DNA from: Fidelibacterota bacterium
Lineage (GTDB): Bacteria; Fidelibacterota; Marinisomatia; Marinisomatales; TCS55
Length of the DNA stretch: 64,000 nucleotides
NCBI GenBank assembly: GCA_014239435.1
Contig: JAAZYX010000021.1
Location: forward strand, 38,929-102,928
Reading direction: 5' to 3'
Of the stretch, positions 1 through 10,094 are shown piece after piece (the stretch's first letter is position 1; every line of letters starts with the position of its first letter). The position numbers and the translations under genes were made by a program. Below the pieces are notes generated by a model, which saw nothing but the letters and a program-made list of their open reading frames with translations, had not been told where the DNA came from and ran no database searches.

Positions 1-255
1 ATGTCAGCTCTTGCGGACGGAACCTATTCAATCACTCATGAGATTGTGGATCCGGGCGGAAACCGTTCCGGTCAGTCCGGCGCATTCTCTTTTACGATTG
101 ACACTGAGGCTGATGCTTCTGGAATTGCGATTGCATTGGATACAGATGAATTGGTGGATACAGGGTTTAGTCAAACGGATCAATATACCAGTGATACAAC
201 TCCAACATTCAATTTAACCGGTTCTGGATCATCCGGCGTGCAGGCCGGTGATTAA
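1..255 (+). CDS. Ig-like repeat surface protein, N-terminal-side fragment (interrupted)
   Basis: The frame is open from the first base and carries a Ser/Thr/Asp-rich Ig-like module (an IDTEAD-type linker followed by a DTGFSQTDQYTSDTTPTF stretch) of the same kind as the tandem modules further on. There is no signal peptide, so the true start probably lies upstream of the window and the ATG at position 1 is likely internal. The frame ends at a TAA (253-255), and the same frame continues immediately with matching module sequence up to 6513. This is most simply the upstream part of the same gene, cut by a nonsense mutation or a sequence error. Confidence 0.6.
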   Translation: MSALADGTYSITHEIVDPGGNRSGQSGAFSFTIDTEADASGIAIALDTDELVDTGFSQTDQYTSDTTPTFNLTGSGSSGVQAGD

Positions 256-381
256 ATTATTGTAAAGAACGGAAGTACCTGGATCGCGGGCGGATGGGCT
301 GCAACAGCCGGATCTATTTCAATTACGGTTCCGGATGCGAATGCACTAAGTGAAGCCACATATTCATCTCTTTCTGTTTTT

Positions 382-3300
382 GTGGTTGATTCTGCAGGAA
401 ACACATCAATAGCAGGAAATACCTTAAGCCCAGATTTGGTAGTTGATACATCGGACCCTGCAGATCCATCATCTGCACCTTCATTAAAGTCTGGTCACGA
501 TACGGGTACCCTTGATACTGACCGCCTCACCAACCGCAGAACTCCAACATTTGTTTTTGCTGCAGAAGCATCAACGGATTCCATTTATGTTTACCAAGAC
601 GGTGTGAAAGTTGCTTCCGATTTAGCGAATGCAACGAGTAATATCGAAATCACTATTCCGGACGTCGGTGCAGACGGTACCTTTTCCATTACGTATAAAG
701 ATGTAGACAAAGCAGGAAATCAAAGCAATGCATCGGCTGCTTTTTCTGTCACTATTGATTCAACTATGCCGACTGCAGCGCTCAGTATCAATATGGTGGA
801 AGACGGAACGAATGACACAGGGGAGAGCCAGACCGATAAAATAACGACAAATCAGACACCACAGTTTCAGCTTGATTTGGCAGGTGCGAGTACCAGTATC
901 GCGGATGCAGATTCTATCATTTTGTACTTCACGGACAAATCGGATGGTTCCACGGTTGTAGCAGATGCGGAAATCATTACGGCGGATCCGCATACCATTC
1001 AGCCAACATCCAATCAGGATGAAGGGAATTATTTTGTGACAGCGGCTATTTTGGACAGCGCGGGAAATTTGAGAGACACTACAGGATTATTCCAGTCCAT
1101 CACGATTGACCGTACGGGTCCCGATGCGCCAAGCGGAATTGATTTGCAGACGGCGGATGACAGTGGATCGTTGGATTCTGATGACGTCACAAAAGAGACT
1201 ACCCTTATTTTCACAGTAAGCGGTGTTACGGTTGGCGATTCAGTTTTTATCCTGTTTGGAACTGATACAGTTGGCAGAGCAAAGGCATCCGCCGTTACAG
1301 TAGATGTGACTGTGAATTCTGCATCTGAAGGAACACATGTGGTGAAATCCATGGCGAAGGATCCGGCAGGGAACATGGGCACACTTTCCAATGCCATGGG
1401 AAATAATCTCGTTGTTGATGTAACCAAACCGACCAAGCCTACAAATTTAGACCTCATTGATGCCAGCGATACCGGAATTAGTTCTACAGACGGCATTACA
1501 AATGACAACACTCCCGGGTTCACTGCGGATGGGCTCACGAATACCGATTCGGTTGATATTTATTTGGGAACCCTTGCAAGTGTTGGGACCATATCTGTTT
1601 CGGGGCCTGTGGATGCAGATGGAACGATTACTCTTTCTGCGGCTGCAGCAAGTGACGGGGAATATATTGTACGACTTAAGGCGATTGATCCAGCGGGGAA
1701 CACATCTGATCCTTCAGATTCCATTTATATTCAAATTGACACAATTGATCCCAATGCGCCGACCATTTCGGGGATTCTGCCTGCGGATGATTCGGGACAT
1801 CATAACAATGACGGCTATACGAATGTGCGCAAACCAACCATTATTCTAACAAACTTAGACGCGGCTGAAAATGATTCTGTTAGGGTATTTTACACCGGAA
1901 ATACAGCAGCTGTGGGTTCGGTGGTAACAGACGGTCATGGCGGAACAGATTATCTGCTTCCAGAATCCAATTTACCTGAGGGGACACATGCGCTTCGGGC
2001 GGTGGCAATTGACTCTGCCGGAAATGTATCCGACACAACGACCTCTGCAAACGGTTACACTCTTATCATTGATATTACCGATCCAAATTCTATCACGGCT
2101 GCTGACTTGATCAAGACATCAGATACAGGTGTAGATACAACTGACAATTTGACGAGCGATATTAGTCCGTCATTCAAAATTTCCAGCACAGACGGATTTG
2201 TCGGCGATTCTGTTTTTGTCGTCATGAAAAAAGCCGCTCTTCAGGATTCATTGGGCAAAGGATTTGTAACAACGGGTAATACCGTTAGCATTACCATCAA
2301 TTCTATTGATACAGCTGCAGCAGCATTTGGGAACGGAAGTATAGAGGTGCACGCATATGCTGTGGATTCCGCCGGGAATATTTCCACAACACTTGCCGGC
2401 GCGTCGTTGTTGGATATTACGTTAGACACTCAGGCACCAGACGCACCAACCATCACACTTCGCACAGCGGATGACAGCGGTGTACTTGATACCGATAATT
2501 TGACCAATATCGTGAATCCAAGTTTTAATATTTGGGGTGGCGGCGGTACAGATTCATCGTATATCGCGGCCGATGCAGATACCGTTGGAAGAGATGTTCC
2601 AAGTACAAGCCCGGATATTATTTCGACAAGTAATGTGGCAGGCGGAACGTACAGTTATACCGCAAAATTGAGAGATTATGCCGGCAATCTTTCCGCGGCT
2701 TCTGCGGCGGTTTCCGTTGAAATTGATACCACGCCACCTGCAAAGCCAAGTGGTGCGCCGGATTTACTTGTTGCAAGTGACAGCGGGTGGGTTTCGAGCA
2801 CTGACAATATTACCAATGTGGCGCAACCACAGTTTGTTTTGACTGGCGTGAGCCCTGCAAGTCCCGGAAAAATTGATTCCATTTTTATTCTGAAAGATTC
2901 ATCCACAGTAGTGGTGTCCTCATGGACATCACAGTTGATTTCCGATACACTTCAATCCAGCGCTCTTATTTCCGGCACATATACATTCAATGTCTTTTCT
3001 ATGGATTCCGCCGGAAATATTTCCGATACCAGCGAAGTCCTTACTCCGGTTGTCATTGATTTAGCAGACCCTTCAACGCCATCCGCGCCGGATTTATTAT
3101 CCGCTTCAGATTTAGGTGATGCTGACAATGATAATATCACAAAGGATTCCACACCGACTTTCCGTACCACTAATCTCGAATCCGGGACGCAGATGAAATT
3201 TTATGTAATTGACAATACAAGTACTGCAATAGACAGTATTGTGTCCGTTGTATCTGCAGATTCCACCGGGACCAATTTTACCCTTACAGAAGGTGTCGTT

Positions 3301-6300
3301 CCGGAAGGCACGTACACATTTTATGCAACGAGTGAAGATACTGCGGGAAATCGTGTCCAGAGCGCCAACTTAGCAAATGTAATTTTAGATTATACCGCAC
3401 CAGTGTGTTCACTCACTTTTTCCAATACAACGCAGACCCACATCACAAACCTTGGAAAATATCAGGATATAATTACACTGACTGCAAAATTTTCTGAAAA
3501 TACAGGAACCGTTCCTGCACCGATATTGAATGTGCAGTATGCGGATTCCACTACAGATTCCTTTACAGGTACTGCAGGTATTGGTTCTAACAATGATACT
3601 ACCTGGACCTTTTCATTCACTTTGCCGGACAGTTCTAAAAATGACGGAAACCTGAAAGCGACATTGACTTCTTTTGATGTTGCCGGAAATAAAACCCTGA
3701 CCTATGTGGACAGCACTGTATTCGTCGTAGATAATACCGATCCTGCCGCTTTTACCGTGAGTACAATCACTTCATTTGGATACAATCAATCCTTGGGGTG
3801 GATAAACGGAAAGACGGACAGCGTATCCATTGTAGTTCCAATTGACCAAACCGATGGGACGCTTTTGCTGGGTGGCGATATTTATATTCAAATGCATATT
3901 CCACTGAGAATGGCGACCGGAACGTGGGTACAGGTTGGTACCAAAGATAGCATTGAAACAACCATCGATTCGGTAGTATACCGAACGACAGCGGAAATTC
4001 TCTCCGCACTTTCGCCGGAAGGATTGGCACAGGGAGACAGCATCGTAACGCGGGCAATCATGTACGATGCAGCCGGGAATTCAACCGAAGGAACGCAAAG
4101 CACGTATAAATTCGTTTATGATCCAAATAAGATGACCATCGGCGCAAATCAGATTATCAGCGGAAATACCTTGAATGTGGACACATTGGTTTCAAGCGAT
4201 ACAATTCGGGTAGCTTGGGATGACTTTGATGAACCCACTTCATCAACCGCTTCCGGATTGCTGAAATATCAGATTGCCGTTAACCATGTTGGAGATGATT
4301 CGATTACGCAATTCATGAACTGGGCAAGTTCGCAGACCACGGCCTCATTCGATACGCTGCTTCCGATGCGGCACGATAATGAGTACGGTATTCATATTCG
4401 AGCAATGGATATTGCCGGGAATATATCAGATACTCTTGCATCCACAACCTTCCGCCGCTACAATACCAAACCCACGCTTGCCTTAATGGATTCTGCTACG
4501 TCTTACGAAGATGTGCTGTGGAAGGATACCTTATCCGTATCGGACCCGGATTTGATCACTTTATTGTCCGATTCCATGAGTTTTTATAAAATTCAATCCG
4601 TCAGCATTTCCGGCACGATTTCTGCAGACTCCGCTCGCATTACGGCCATCAGCAAGGATTCGGCGATAGTTTCTTGGACGCCGCTTCAAGCCGATACCGG
4701 AAAATACACCATCACCGCATGGGTGAAGGATAAATGGGAAGCGACAAAATTTATAGACTCAACTTCATGGGTTATGACTGTCATCGGAGTGAACGATACA
4801 CCCGTTGTTTCTATCATTACTCCCGCACGCGAAATTTCTTTTGAGGAAGATTATCAGGATACAGTGAAATACACGATGACATCGTACGCTACAGATGTGG
4901 ACAATGACAGTACTGAGCTGAGCTGGAACGCGGTATTGGCGGCCACGCCGGATATACCGGGTTATCCTCGCACGATGCCTACTTTTGTTTGGGGGCCGAA
5001 CACAACAGAAATCGCGAAGGAAAATATCCGCAATAAATACACACCAGAAATTTCTCTTAAGAGCCAATCATTATTTGGTGACGGTACCCTGCAACTTCCC
5101 GAAAATACTACAACAAAAATGCAGGTAACTATCGATACAAGCTCGGGGCAAACCTATGCAACATTTGATGCGGATTCGAATTATTTCATAACGGATTATC
5201 AAATTATTTTTGAGGTATCGGACCCAAAAGGTGCACTTGCCAGTGATACGACATTTGTTACCGTTACACCCAACAACGACGCGCCTGAATTAAATAAGGG
5301 AACGGTTTTGCTAGCTGATACAACTGTAACCGAAAATGATTCACTACTGTTGGATTTGGGTTCATATGTGACCGATGTGGATGATACATTGCTGTATTTC
5401 CACGTAAGCGCTCTAACCAATAAAGGTTTTATGGCAATTTCAGACACATCATTTTCCATAGATACAACTGGATATATGATCAAATTTGAACCTACAAAAT
5501 TATGGTCAGATTCTTCTGTAATTCGATTGATAGTTCGCGACCGTTCATCCTTTTCGGAATCCGATGTAAAGTCTGACACTGCCATCTTTACGATTGATGT
5601 GATTCGTGTGCCGCGCCCACATCTTTTTGTAAGTGTCGTCCAAAATAATGCATTTACTAATTTTTACGATTTATTCGTAACAGATACGGCGCAAAAGGTG
5701 AAACGATGCTCCGTTGCGGTACAGGGAATTCCGATTTTGATTGATACGGTAGGATTATATACGTACGCAGGAAATTATTATTTCACGAGTCCGGGTGTGT
5801 ACATTTTTGATATCATGGCTCAAGGCATTGTCGGCGACACGTCTATTTCCAAAGGTATAAACCTCGCATTGGCAACTTCCGCGCGAACATGGACAGGATC
5901 CAGTATTGACGGCCGCTTTAGGGTAAGCGGATATCCCGGGTCGGTTCAAAATGACCAATTGATGCTCATTTCAGACTCTACTATGTTTGGACCGTATTTT
6001 GGCGATCAGGCTTCATATTTACTCGGAAATGAGTCATTTGAGTTTGCTGGAGCCGTAGAAGTAATGCTCCCGGCGACAGGAGATAATCAAGCAATTTACA
6101 GGCGGACGAACGGTGCGAAATGGGAAGAACTTCCGTCTATTACAGAATACGGTGTTGTGAGGGCATGGACAGAAAAAATGGGATATTTCAAACTAGGTCT
6201 TCAAACCATTTTTGTGCCGGAATTAACGTCCATACAGAAGAATTATCCGAATCCTTTTAATCCAGCGACAACCATTGAGTATGATCTAGGGATCAATCAG

Positions 6301-6513
6301 GGACCGCGGCAGCAGGTAAATCTTTCCATTTATAATGTTTTGGGGCAGCACGTAAAAACTTTGATCAATGAAGAAAAAACAATTGGTCGCTATTCCGTTC
6401 GCTGGTTTGGCAAAGATGAGTACGGAGAAACTGTTTCTTCAGGCGTATATTTCGCCAGAATGATAACCAATCACGGTGTGGTCAAAACACGGAAAATTAT
6501 GCTGTTGCGATGA
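382..6513 (+). CDS. Giant Ig-repeat secreted protein with C-terminal sorting domain
   Basis: The protein has 2043 residues from a GTG, but the frame is open from 256 and joins the fragment before it, so 382 is probably not a real start. It contains about a dozen tandem Ig-like modules of roughly 100 residues, each with a DSAGN-x-S strand, an IDTTxPxxP linker and a D-T-D-x-L-T-N-x-x-x-P-x-F motif. Two cadherin-like modules follow (xNDxPE motifs, about residues 1470-1800). The last 90 residues carry NYPNPFNPATTIEYDL and end in KIMLLR, the FlgD-like/type IX sorting domain. It is probably a surface adhesin or cell-wall-like repeat protein exported by a Por-type system; the ligand is unknown. The TGA stop overlaps the start of the next gene. 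Confidence 0.8.
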   Translation: MVDSAGNTSIAGNTLSPDLVVDTSDPADPSSAPSLKSGHDTGTLDTDRLTNRRTPTFVFAAEASTDSIYVYQDGVKVASDLANATSNIEITIPDVGADGTFSITYKDVDKAGNQSNASAAFSVTIDSTMPTAALSINMVEDGTNDTGESQTDKITTNQTPQFQLDLAGASTSIADADSIILYFTDKSDGSTVVADAEIITADPHTIQPTSNQDEGNYFVTAAILDSAGNLRDTTGLFQSITIDRTGPDAPSGIDLQTADDSGSLDSDDVTKETTLIFTVSGVTVGDSVFILFGTDTVGRAKASAVTVDVTVNSASEGTHVVKSMAKDPAGNMGTLSNAMGNNLVVDVTKPTKPTNLDLIDASDTGISSTDGITNDNTPGFTADGLTNTDSVDIYLGTLASVGTISVSGPVDADGTITLSAAAASDGEYIVRLKAIDPAGNTSDPSDSIYIQIDTIDPNAPTISGILPADDSGHHNNDGYTNVRKPTIILTNLDAAENDSVRVFYTGNTAAVGSVVTDGHGGTDYLLPESNLPEGTHALRAVAIDSAGNVSDTTTSANGYTLIIDITDPNSITAADLIKTSDTGVDTTDNLTSDISPSFKISSTDGFVGDSVFVVMKKAALQDSLGKGFVTTGNTVSITINSIDTAAAAFGNGSIEVHAYAVDSAGNISTTLAGASLLDITLDTQAPDAPTITLRTADDSGVLDTDNLTNIVNPSFNIWGGGGTDSSYIAADADTVGRDVPSTSPDIISTSNVAGGTYSYTAKLRDYAGNLSAASAAVSVEIDTTPPAKPSGAPDLLVASDSGWVSSTDNITNVAQPQFVLTGVSPASPGKIDSIFILKDSSTVVVSSWTSQLISDTLQSSALISGTYTFNVFSMDSAGNISDTSEVLTPVVIDLADPSTPSAPDLLSASDLGDADNDNITKDSTPTFRTTNLESGTQMKFYVIDNTSTAIDSIVSVVSADSTGTNFTLTEGVVPEGTYTFYATSEDTAGNRVQSANLANVILDYTAPVCSLTFSNTTQTHITNLGKYQDIITLTAKFSENTGTVPAPILNVQYADSTTDSFTGTAGIGSNNDTTWTFSFTLPDSSKNDGNLKATLTSFDVAGNKTLTYVDSTVFVVDNTDPAAFTVSTITSFGYNQSLGWINGKTDSVSIVVPIDQTDGTLLLGGDIYIQMHIPLRMATGTWVQVGTKDSIETTIDSVVYRTTAEILSALSPEGLAQGDSIVTRAIMYDAAGNSTEGTQSTYKFVYDPNKMTIGANQIISGNTLNVDTLVSSDTIRVAWDDFDEPTSSTASGLLKYQIAVNHVGDDSITQFMNWASSQTTASFDTLLPMRHDNEYGIHIRAMDIAGNISDTLASTTFRRYNTKPTLALMDSATSYEDVLWKDTLSVSDPDLITLLSDSMSFYKIQSVSISGTISADSARITAISKDSAIVSWTPLQADTGKYTITAWVKDKWEATKFIDSTSWVMTVIGVNDTPVVSIITPAREISFEEDYQDTVKYTMTSYATDVDNDSTELSWNAVLAATPDIPGYPRTMPTFVWGPNTTEIAKENIRNKYTPEISLKSQSLFGDGTLQLPENTTTKMQVTIDTSSGQTYATFDADSNYFITDYQIIFEVSDPKGALASDTTFVTVTPNNDAPELNKGTVLLADTTVTENDSLLLDLGSYVTDVDDTLLYFHVSALTNKGFMAISDTSFSIDTTGYMIKFEPTKLWSDSSVIRLIVRDRSSFSESDVKSDTAIFTIDVIRVPRPHLFVSVVQNNAFTNFYDLFVTDTAQKVKRCSVAVQGIPILIDTVGLYTYAGNYYFTSPGVYIFDIMAQGIVGDTSISKGINLALATSARTWTGSSIDGRFRVSGYPGSVQNDQLMLISDSTMFGPYFGDQASYLLGNESFEFAGAVEVMLPATGDNQAIYRRTNGAKWEELPSITEYGVVRAWTEKMGYFKLGLQTIFVPELTSIQKNYPNPFNPATTIEYDLGINQGPRQQVNLSIYNVLGQHVKTLINEEKTIGRYSVRWFGKDEYGETVSSGVYFARMITNHGVVKTRKIMLLR

Positions 6514-7181
6514 AAAATTTATTCCAAAATACGGGACTCATTCTCGCCGCACTTTTTATATCGCTCATGGCGGATGCCTGCCGAAAACAATATGAATCTA
6601 CATCACAGGATATGTCAGATTACGGATGGGAATTGTTTGAGCAAGACGATTATTCTAACAGTGCGCAATGGTTTCAAAATTCCATTGACAATGATACTTC
6701 CTTTAAAGATGGGTATAACGGGATTGGCTGGTCCTTCGGAAAATTGGCATACATTGATTCGAGCATAAAATACCTCAATAAAGGAATATTGATGGCAGAT
6801 GATCCTTTTAATACGATTGATGTTACGAATGAAATTAAAGCGGGGTTGTGCTTTGCCTATAATGCGAGAGGAAATTCCGGCGACGATTCCATGTCAATTA
6901 TTTGGGGAGATACGGTTATTGGCGCTACAGTTGGGTTCAATAAAACCGGTTGGATTTTCACGCATGATACAACGATTAACTATCTGGATGTTATGTTGAC
7001 GCTCGGAATGTCAAATTTCGGCGTTGGTGATTTTACAAAAAGCCTTGAGCATGTTTCTGATATATGGGCAATCCTGAATCCGAGCATAAGTGTTGCCACC
7101 ATTGATGTCGCAACCGTTGACGGCAGAAGACTGCTGGCGGTTCAGTTGGATTCCTTGCAGAATTACTTAGCGACGCCTTAA
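6510..7181 (+). CDS. Predicted TPR-containing lipoprotein
   Basis: The protein has 223 residues. A hydrophobic N-terminus ends in ADAC (Cys24), an acceptable lipobox, so outer-membrane lipid anchoring is likely. The next 130 residues read as tetratricopeptide-like helices: YGWELFEQDDYSNSAQWFQ, then a GYNGIGWSFGKLAYIDSSI repeat. The ATG overlaps the stop of the giant Ig-repeat gene by 4 bp (ATGA), which points to translational coupling and a shared role at the cell surface, possibly as an assembly or anchoring partner. That partnership is inference. No enzymatic motif is visible. Confidence 0.7.
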   Translation: MKNLFQNTGLILAALFISLMADACRKQYESTSQDMSDYGWELFEQDDYSNSAQWFQNSIDNDTSFKDGYNGIGWSFGKLAYIDSSIKYLNKGILMADDPFNTIDVTNEIKAGLCFAYNARGNSGDDSMSIIWGDTVIGATVGFNKTGWIFTHDTTINYLDVMLTLGMSNFGVGDFTKSLEHVSDIWAILNPSISVATIDVATVDGRRLLAVQLDSLQNYLATP

Positions 7182-7212
7182 CTCTTTTAATTTATTCAAA
7201 TACAGTTTTCCC

Positions 7213-7674
7213 ATGAACGGGAGTCATGAATCTTATATGAAGCAGGCATATTCGCTTGCAGAAAAAGCTTTTGAGAAAGGTGAAATTCCAGTCGGCGCTG
7301 TTGTGGTTTTTCAGGATAGAATTATAGGGCGTGGATTCAATCAGTCTGAATCCCTTACAGATGCTACGGCGCATGCGGAAATAATCGCGATAACCGCAGC
7401 TTCCAACACACTGGAAGATTGGCGGCTGAAGGACTGCATCTTATACGTTACGAAAGAACCGTGTGCCATGTGCGCCGGTGCCGTTATTAATGCTAGAGTT
7501 AAGATGGTAGTGTTCGGATGCTACGATGAAGAAAAAGGCTGCTGCGGATCATTATATCAAATCTGCGGTGACCGCCGCCTCGGGAAACCGATACCCGTAA
7601 AAGGCGGTGTGATGGAATTAGAATGCGCCAATATTTTATCTGAATTTTTTCGTAAGAAAAGATCTGAATCATAA
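7213..7674 (+). CDS. tadA: tRNA-specific adenosine deaminase TadA
   Basis: The protein has 153 residues, the usual length for TadA. It converts the wobble adenosine 34 of tRNA-Arg(ACG) to inosine, and in some bacteria other tRNAs too. The cytidine-deaminase fold is clear: the zinc ligand His and catalytic Glu sit in HAEIIAI (residues 54-60), and the other two ligands are in PCAMCAGA (83-90). The start MNGSHESYMKQAYSLAEKAF matches the family's first helix. The stop overlaps the ATG of the following glycosyltransferase by one base, so it may be cotranscribed with unrelated genes. Confidence 0.95.
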   Translation: MNGSHESYMKQAYSLAEKAFEKGEIPVGAVVVFQDRIIGRGFNQSESLTDATAHAEIIAITAASNTLEDWRLKDCILYVTKEPCAMCAGAVINARVKMVVFGCYDEEKGCCGSLYQICGDRRLGKPIPVKGGVMELECANILSEFFRKKRSES

Positions 7675-9203
7675 TGGATTATATTAAAGACCGGATTAAT
7701 AAGATTGTGGAAAACAATGCGGTTTCTTATGGGATCCTATTTTTTCTGTGCCTGTTTATAGCGATTATCACTTTTGATTCTTTTTTACATACCAATGGCG
7801 ACAATGCTATTTATGTCATTTTAGGGGAATCCATCGCTGATGGGAATGGATACCGGAATTTGCATGGGATATCAGAATCATTCCACAGTCAATATCCGCC
7901 GGTTTTCCCATTGTTGATAGCGCTTACGAATTGGATTACGCCGGGAACATTTGTGGATTATAAAATGCTCGTCACCCTGTTTTATATGATGTCTGTCTTT
8001 GCGTGTTACTGGGCATTTTCACCTGTATCCAAATTAACAGGATTCCTTCTGGCGGTGCTTGTAGGTGTGAATTTTGAAATTGTAGGATTTGGCCATTGGA
8101 TTATGTCGGAAGTGCCGTCTATGTTTTTTGCGATTATGACGGTTGGATTTTTATTAAGGGTTCATCAAAAGAAACTGAAGTACCTTATTTTAGCCGGAGT
8201 TTTCTGCAGCCTTGGGTTGCTTACGCGTTCCGCGCTTATATTTTTAGTTCCGTCTGGATTACTGTATTTATGGATACAAAAAAATTGGAAAGAGGGCGCA
8301 CTTTTCGGTATCATATCCATGCTGCCCGTATTGTGCTGGAGTACTTTGAAAAATATTTATGGAGCATCGGGTGGAGGATATGGTGCCCAGCTCTTTCGTG
8401 TAAATCCGTACCGCCCGGAACTCGGGACAGTTTCTTTCGGAGATATGTTAACACGATTGGTGGATAACTTTACTCTGTATTCAAACAGCATCATTCCGAG
8501 TATGGTTTTCCCATCTGTTTTTAACAATGAAACAATCGGAACAATCCGGAACGGTCAGGGATCTGCTTTAGTCTCGGTTTTATCTATTCTTATTACTCTT
8601 GTAATTATTGCCGGAGTTATTCAGGGTATTCGAAAAAAAGACTGGCTGGCGGTTTCCATTGCTGTATGCGGATCCGGGATTCTTCTTTTATGGCCTTCGG
8701 TATGGACCACCCAGAGATTTGTAATTCCATTGATGCCGTTTATACTTTTACTCGGGATTCATTGTTTTTCACTTTTTAATAAGTGGAAGTGGTCATTCTG
8801 GTTAAAGACATTTGTGTTTGTGCTGGTTACGGCGTCTTCGCTAGCACGAATGGAAGGGGGAAGGACATCGTACCCGCCTCAATTCGTACAATACAAATCA
8901 GCGTCTCAATGGATTGGAAGAAACAGCAACTCATCTGATGTCATTTCCTGTAGAAAGGGTGAATTCACTTATTTATTTAGTGACAGGAAATGTGTTCGGT
9001 ACCCCTATTCTTTAAATCCGGATGACCTTATCCAGAATTTTATAAAAAACGATGTAAAATACGTTATTGTAGATCAACTGGGATTTTCATCAACACCGCG
9101 GTATTTGGTGCCGGCAATAAAAAAATATCCCGCATTTTTTAATCTTGTCTATATAACGCCGCCTCCCGAAAATTATGTCTTCGAATTCAGGTATAAAAAA
9201 TGA
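7674..9203 (+). CDS. Multi-pass membrane glycosyltransferase (GT39/ArnT-like)
   Basis: The protein has 509 residues with about ten hydrophobic segments. Early in the chain is a periplasmic-loop region with HTNGDNAIYVILGESIADG. An acidic residue in the first loop after the first membrane helix is typical of GT-C fold enzymes such as ArnT, PMT and GT83, which move a sugar from a polyprenyl-phosphate carrier to lipid or protein. The next gene, overlapping by 4 bp, is a GT2 enzyme of the polyprenyl-phosphate-sugar synthase type, which fits a two-step pathway: make the lipid-linked sugar, then transfer it outside. The acceptor is unknown. Confidence 0.7.
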   Translation: MDYIKDRINKIVENNAVSYGILFFLCLFIAIITFDSFLHTNGDNAIYVILGESIADGNGYRNLHGISESFHSQYPPVFPLLIALTNWITPGTFVDYKMLVTLFYMMSVFACYWAFSPVSKLTGFLLAVLVGVNFEIVGFGHWIMSEVPSMFFAIMTVGFLLRVHQKKLKYLILAGVFCSLGLLTRSALIFLVPSGLLYLWIQKNWKEGALFGIISMLPVLCWSTLKNIYGASGGGYGAQLFRVNPYRPELGTVSFGDMLTRLVDNFTLYSNSIIPSMVFPSVFNNETIGTIRNGQGSALVSVLSILITLVIIAGVIQGIRKKDWLAVSIAVCGSGILLLWPSVWTTQRFVIPLMPFILLLGIHCFSLFNKWKWSFWLKTFVFVLVTASSLARMEGGRTSYPPQFVQYKSASQWIGRNSNSSDVISCRKGEFTYLFSDRKCVRYPYSLNPDDLIQNFIKNDVKYVIVDQLGFSSTPRYLVPAIKKYPAFFNLVYITPPPENYVFEFRYKK

Positions 9204-9925
9204 ATGATCATAGCAACAGCCTTACGTTGACCGTAGTACTTCCGATTTATAATGAAGAAGACAGTGTCGCGGGATTGCTGCACCGTGTTGCGGAATCGTC
9301 CTGTGTGAATGAAATGATTCTGGTTGATGATTTTTCTTCTGATAATTCAGTTGCCGTAGTTCAGGATACACTTGAATCTTTGAAGCAGTCATATCCACAT
9401 CTTCGCATTGAATTTTTCCAGCATGAGAAAAATTATGGAAAGGGAAAAGCACTTCGAACGGGTTTTGAAGAAGCAAGGTGTGATGTTGTGGTAATTCAGG
9501 ATGCAGACCTTGAATACGATCCGGATGAATATCCGAGGCTCATGAAGCCAATTTTAGATGGAAAAGCAGATGTAGTGTATGGCAGCCGATTCCTCGGTGG
9601 ACCACACAGGGTTTTGTATTTTTGGCATTACCTTGGAAATAAATCGCTGACTTTAATGTCCAATATGTTCTCAAATCTGAATCTGACGGATATGGAAACG
9701 TGCTATAAAATGTTTAAAAGAGAAATTTTGAATGACATCACCTTTAAATCAAATCGCTTTGGGTTTGAACCTGAATTCACCGCCAAAGTGTCCAAAGCCG
9801 GCTGCCGCATTTATGAAGTACCGATTTCGTACCACGGCCGAACCTATGAAGAAGGGAAGAAGATTACGTGGAAAGATGGCGTATCGGCCTTTTTTCATAT
9901 CATCCGATATAATCTGTTTAAATAG
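9200..9925 (+). CDS. Family 2 glycosyltransferase (polyprenyl-phosphate sugar synthase-like)
   Basis: The protein has 241 residues with a GT-A fold. It starts with VVLPIYNEEDSVAGLL, then MILVDDFSSDNSV (nucleotide-binding Asp pair) and VVIQDADLEYDPDEYP (metal-binding DAD followed by an acidic stretch), and later MDMETCYK-like and FEPEFTAKVSKAG segments. This is the arrangement in dolichol-phosphate mannosyltransferase-like bacterial enzymes that load a sugar onto undecaprenyl phosphate. No C-terminal membrane helices are present. It overlaps the preceding GT-C-like gene by 4 bp (ATGA), supporting a donor-synthase/transferase pair. Sugar identity cannot be read from sequence. Confidence 0.85.
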   Translation: MNDHSNSLTLTVVLPIYNEEDSVAGLLHRVAESSCVNEMILVDDFSSDNSVAVVQDTLESLKQSYPHLRIEFFQHEKNYGKGKALRTGFEEARCDVVVIQDADLEYDPDEYPRLMKPILDGKADVVYGSRFLGGPHRVLYFWHYLGNKSLTLMSNMFSNLNLTDMETCYKMFKREILNDITFKSNRFGFEPEFTAKVSKAGCRIYEVPISYHGRTYEEGKKITWKDGVSAFFHIIRYNLFK

Positions 9926-9959
9926 ATTATAGAGAATAATTACTGTTAAATTTCTGAAG

Positions 9960-9982
9960 GCTATTGGCTGTTAGCTAATGGC
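9960..9982 (+). terminator. Hairpin downstream of the glycosyltransferase pair
   Basis: A 10-bp stem, GCTATTGGCT / AGCTAATGGC with G-U wobbles, closes a GTT loop and is followed by TTAAAAAG rather than a T-run. It lies between the GT2 gene and tRNA-Ser. It could be a weak terminator, a processing hairpin or a dispersed palindrome. Confidence 0.4.
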
Positions 9983-10002
9983 TTAAAAAGAAATCCATAA
10001 AT

Positions 10003-10090
10003 GGAGAGGTGGCAGAGCCTGGCTGAATGCGCCGCACTCGAAATGCGGTATGCCCCTTGGGTATCGGGGGTTCGAATCCCTCCCTCTCCG
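10003..10090 (+). tRNA. tRNA-Ser(CGA)
   Basis: This is a class II tRNA of 88 nt including the discriminator G. Acceptor arms GGAGAGG / CCTCTCC pair perfectly. The anticodon stem is CCGCA / TGCGG around loop CTCGAAA, giving anticodon CGA (codon UCG). A long variable arm (TGCCCCTTGGGTATCGGGG) follows, then the T arm GGTTCGAATCC. CCA is not encoded. Confidence 0.95.
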
Positions 10091-10094
10091 CGCA

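Noticed and set aside
10050..10094. Longer thioesterase start
   Set aside because: This stretch is the 3' half of tRNA-Ser; the family starts near ATG 10095.
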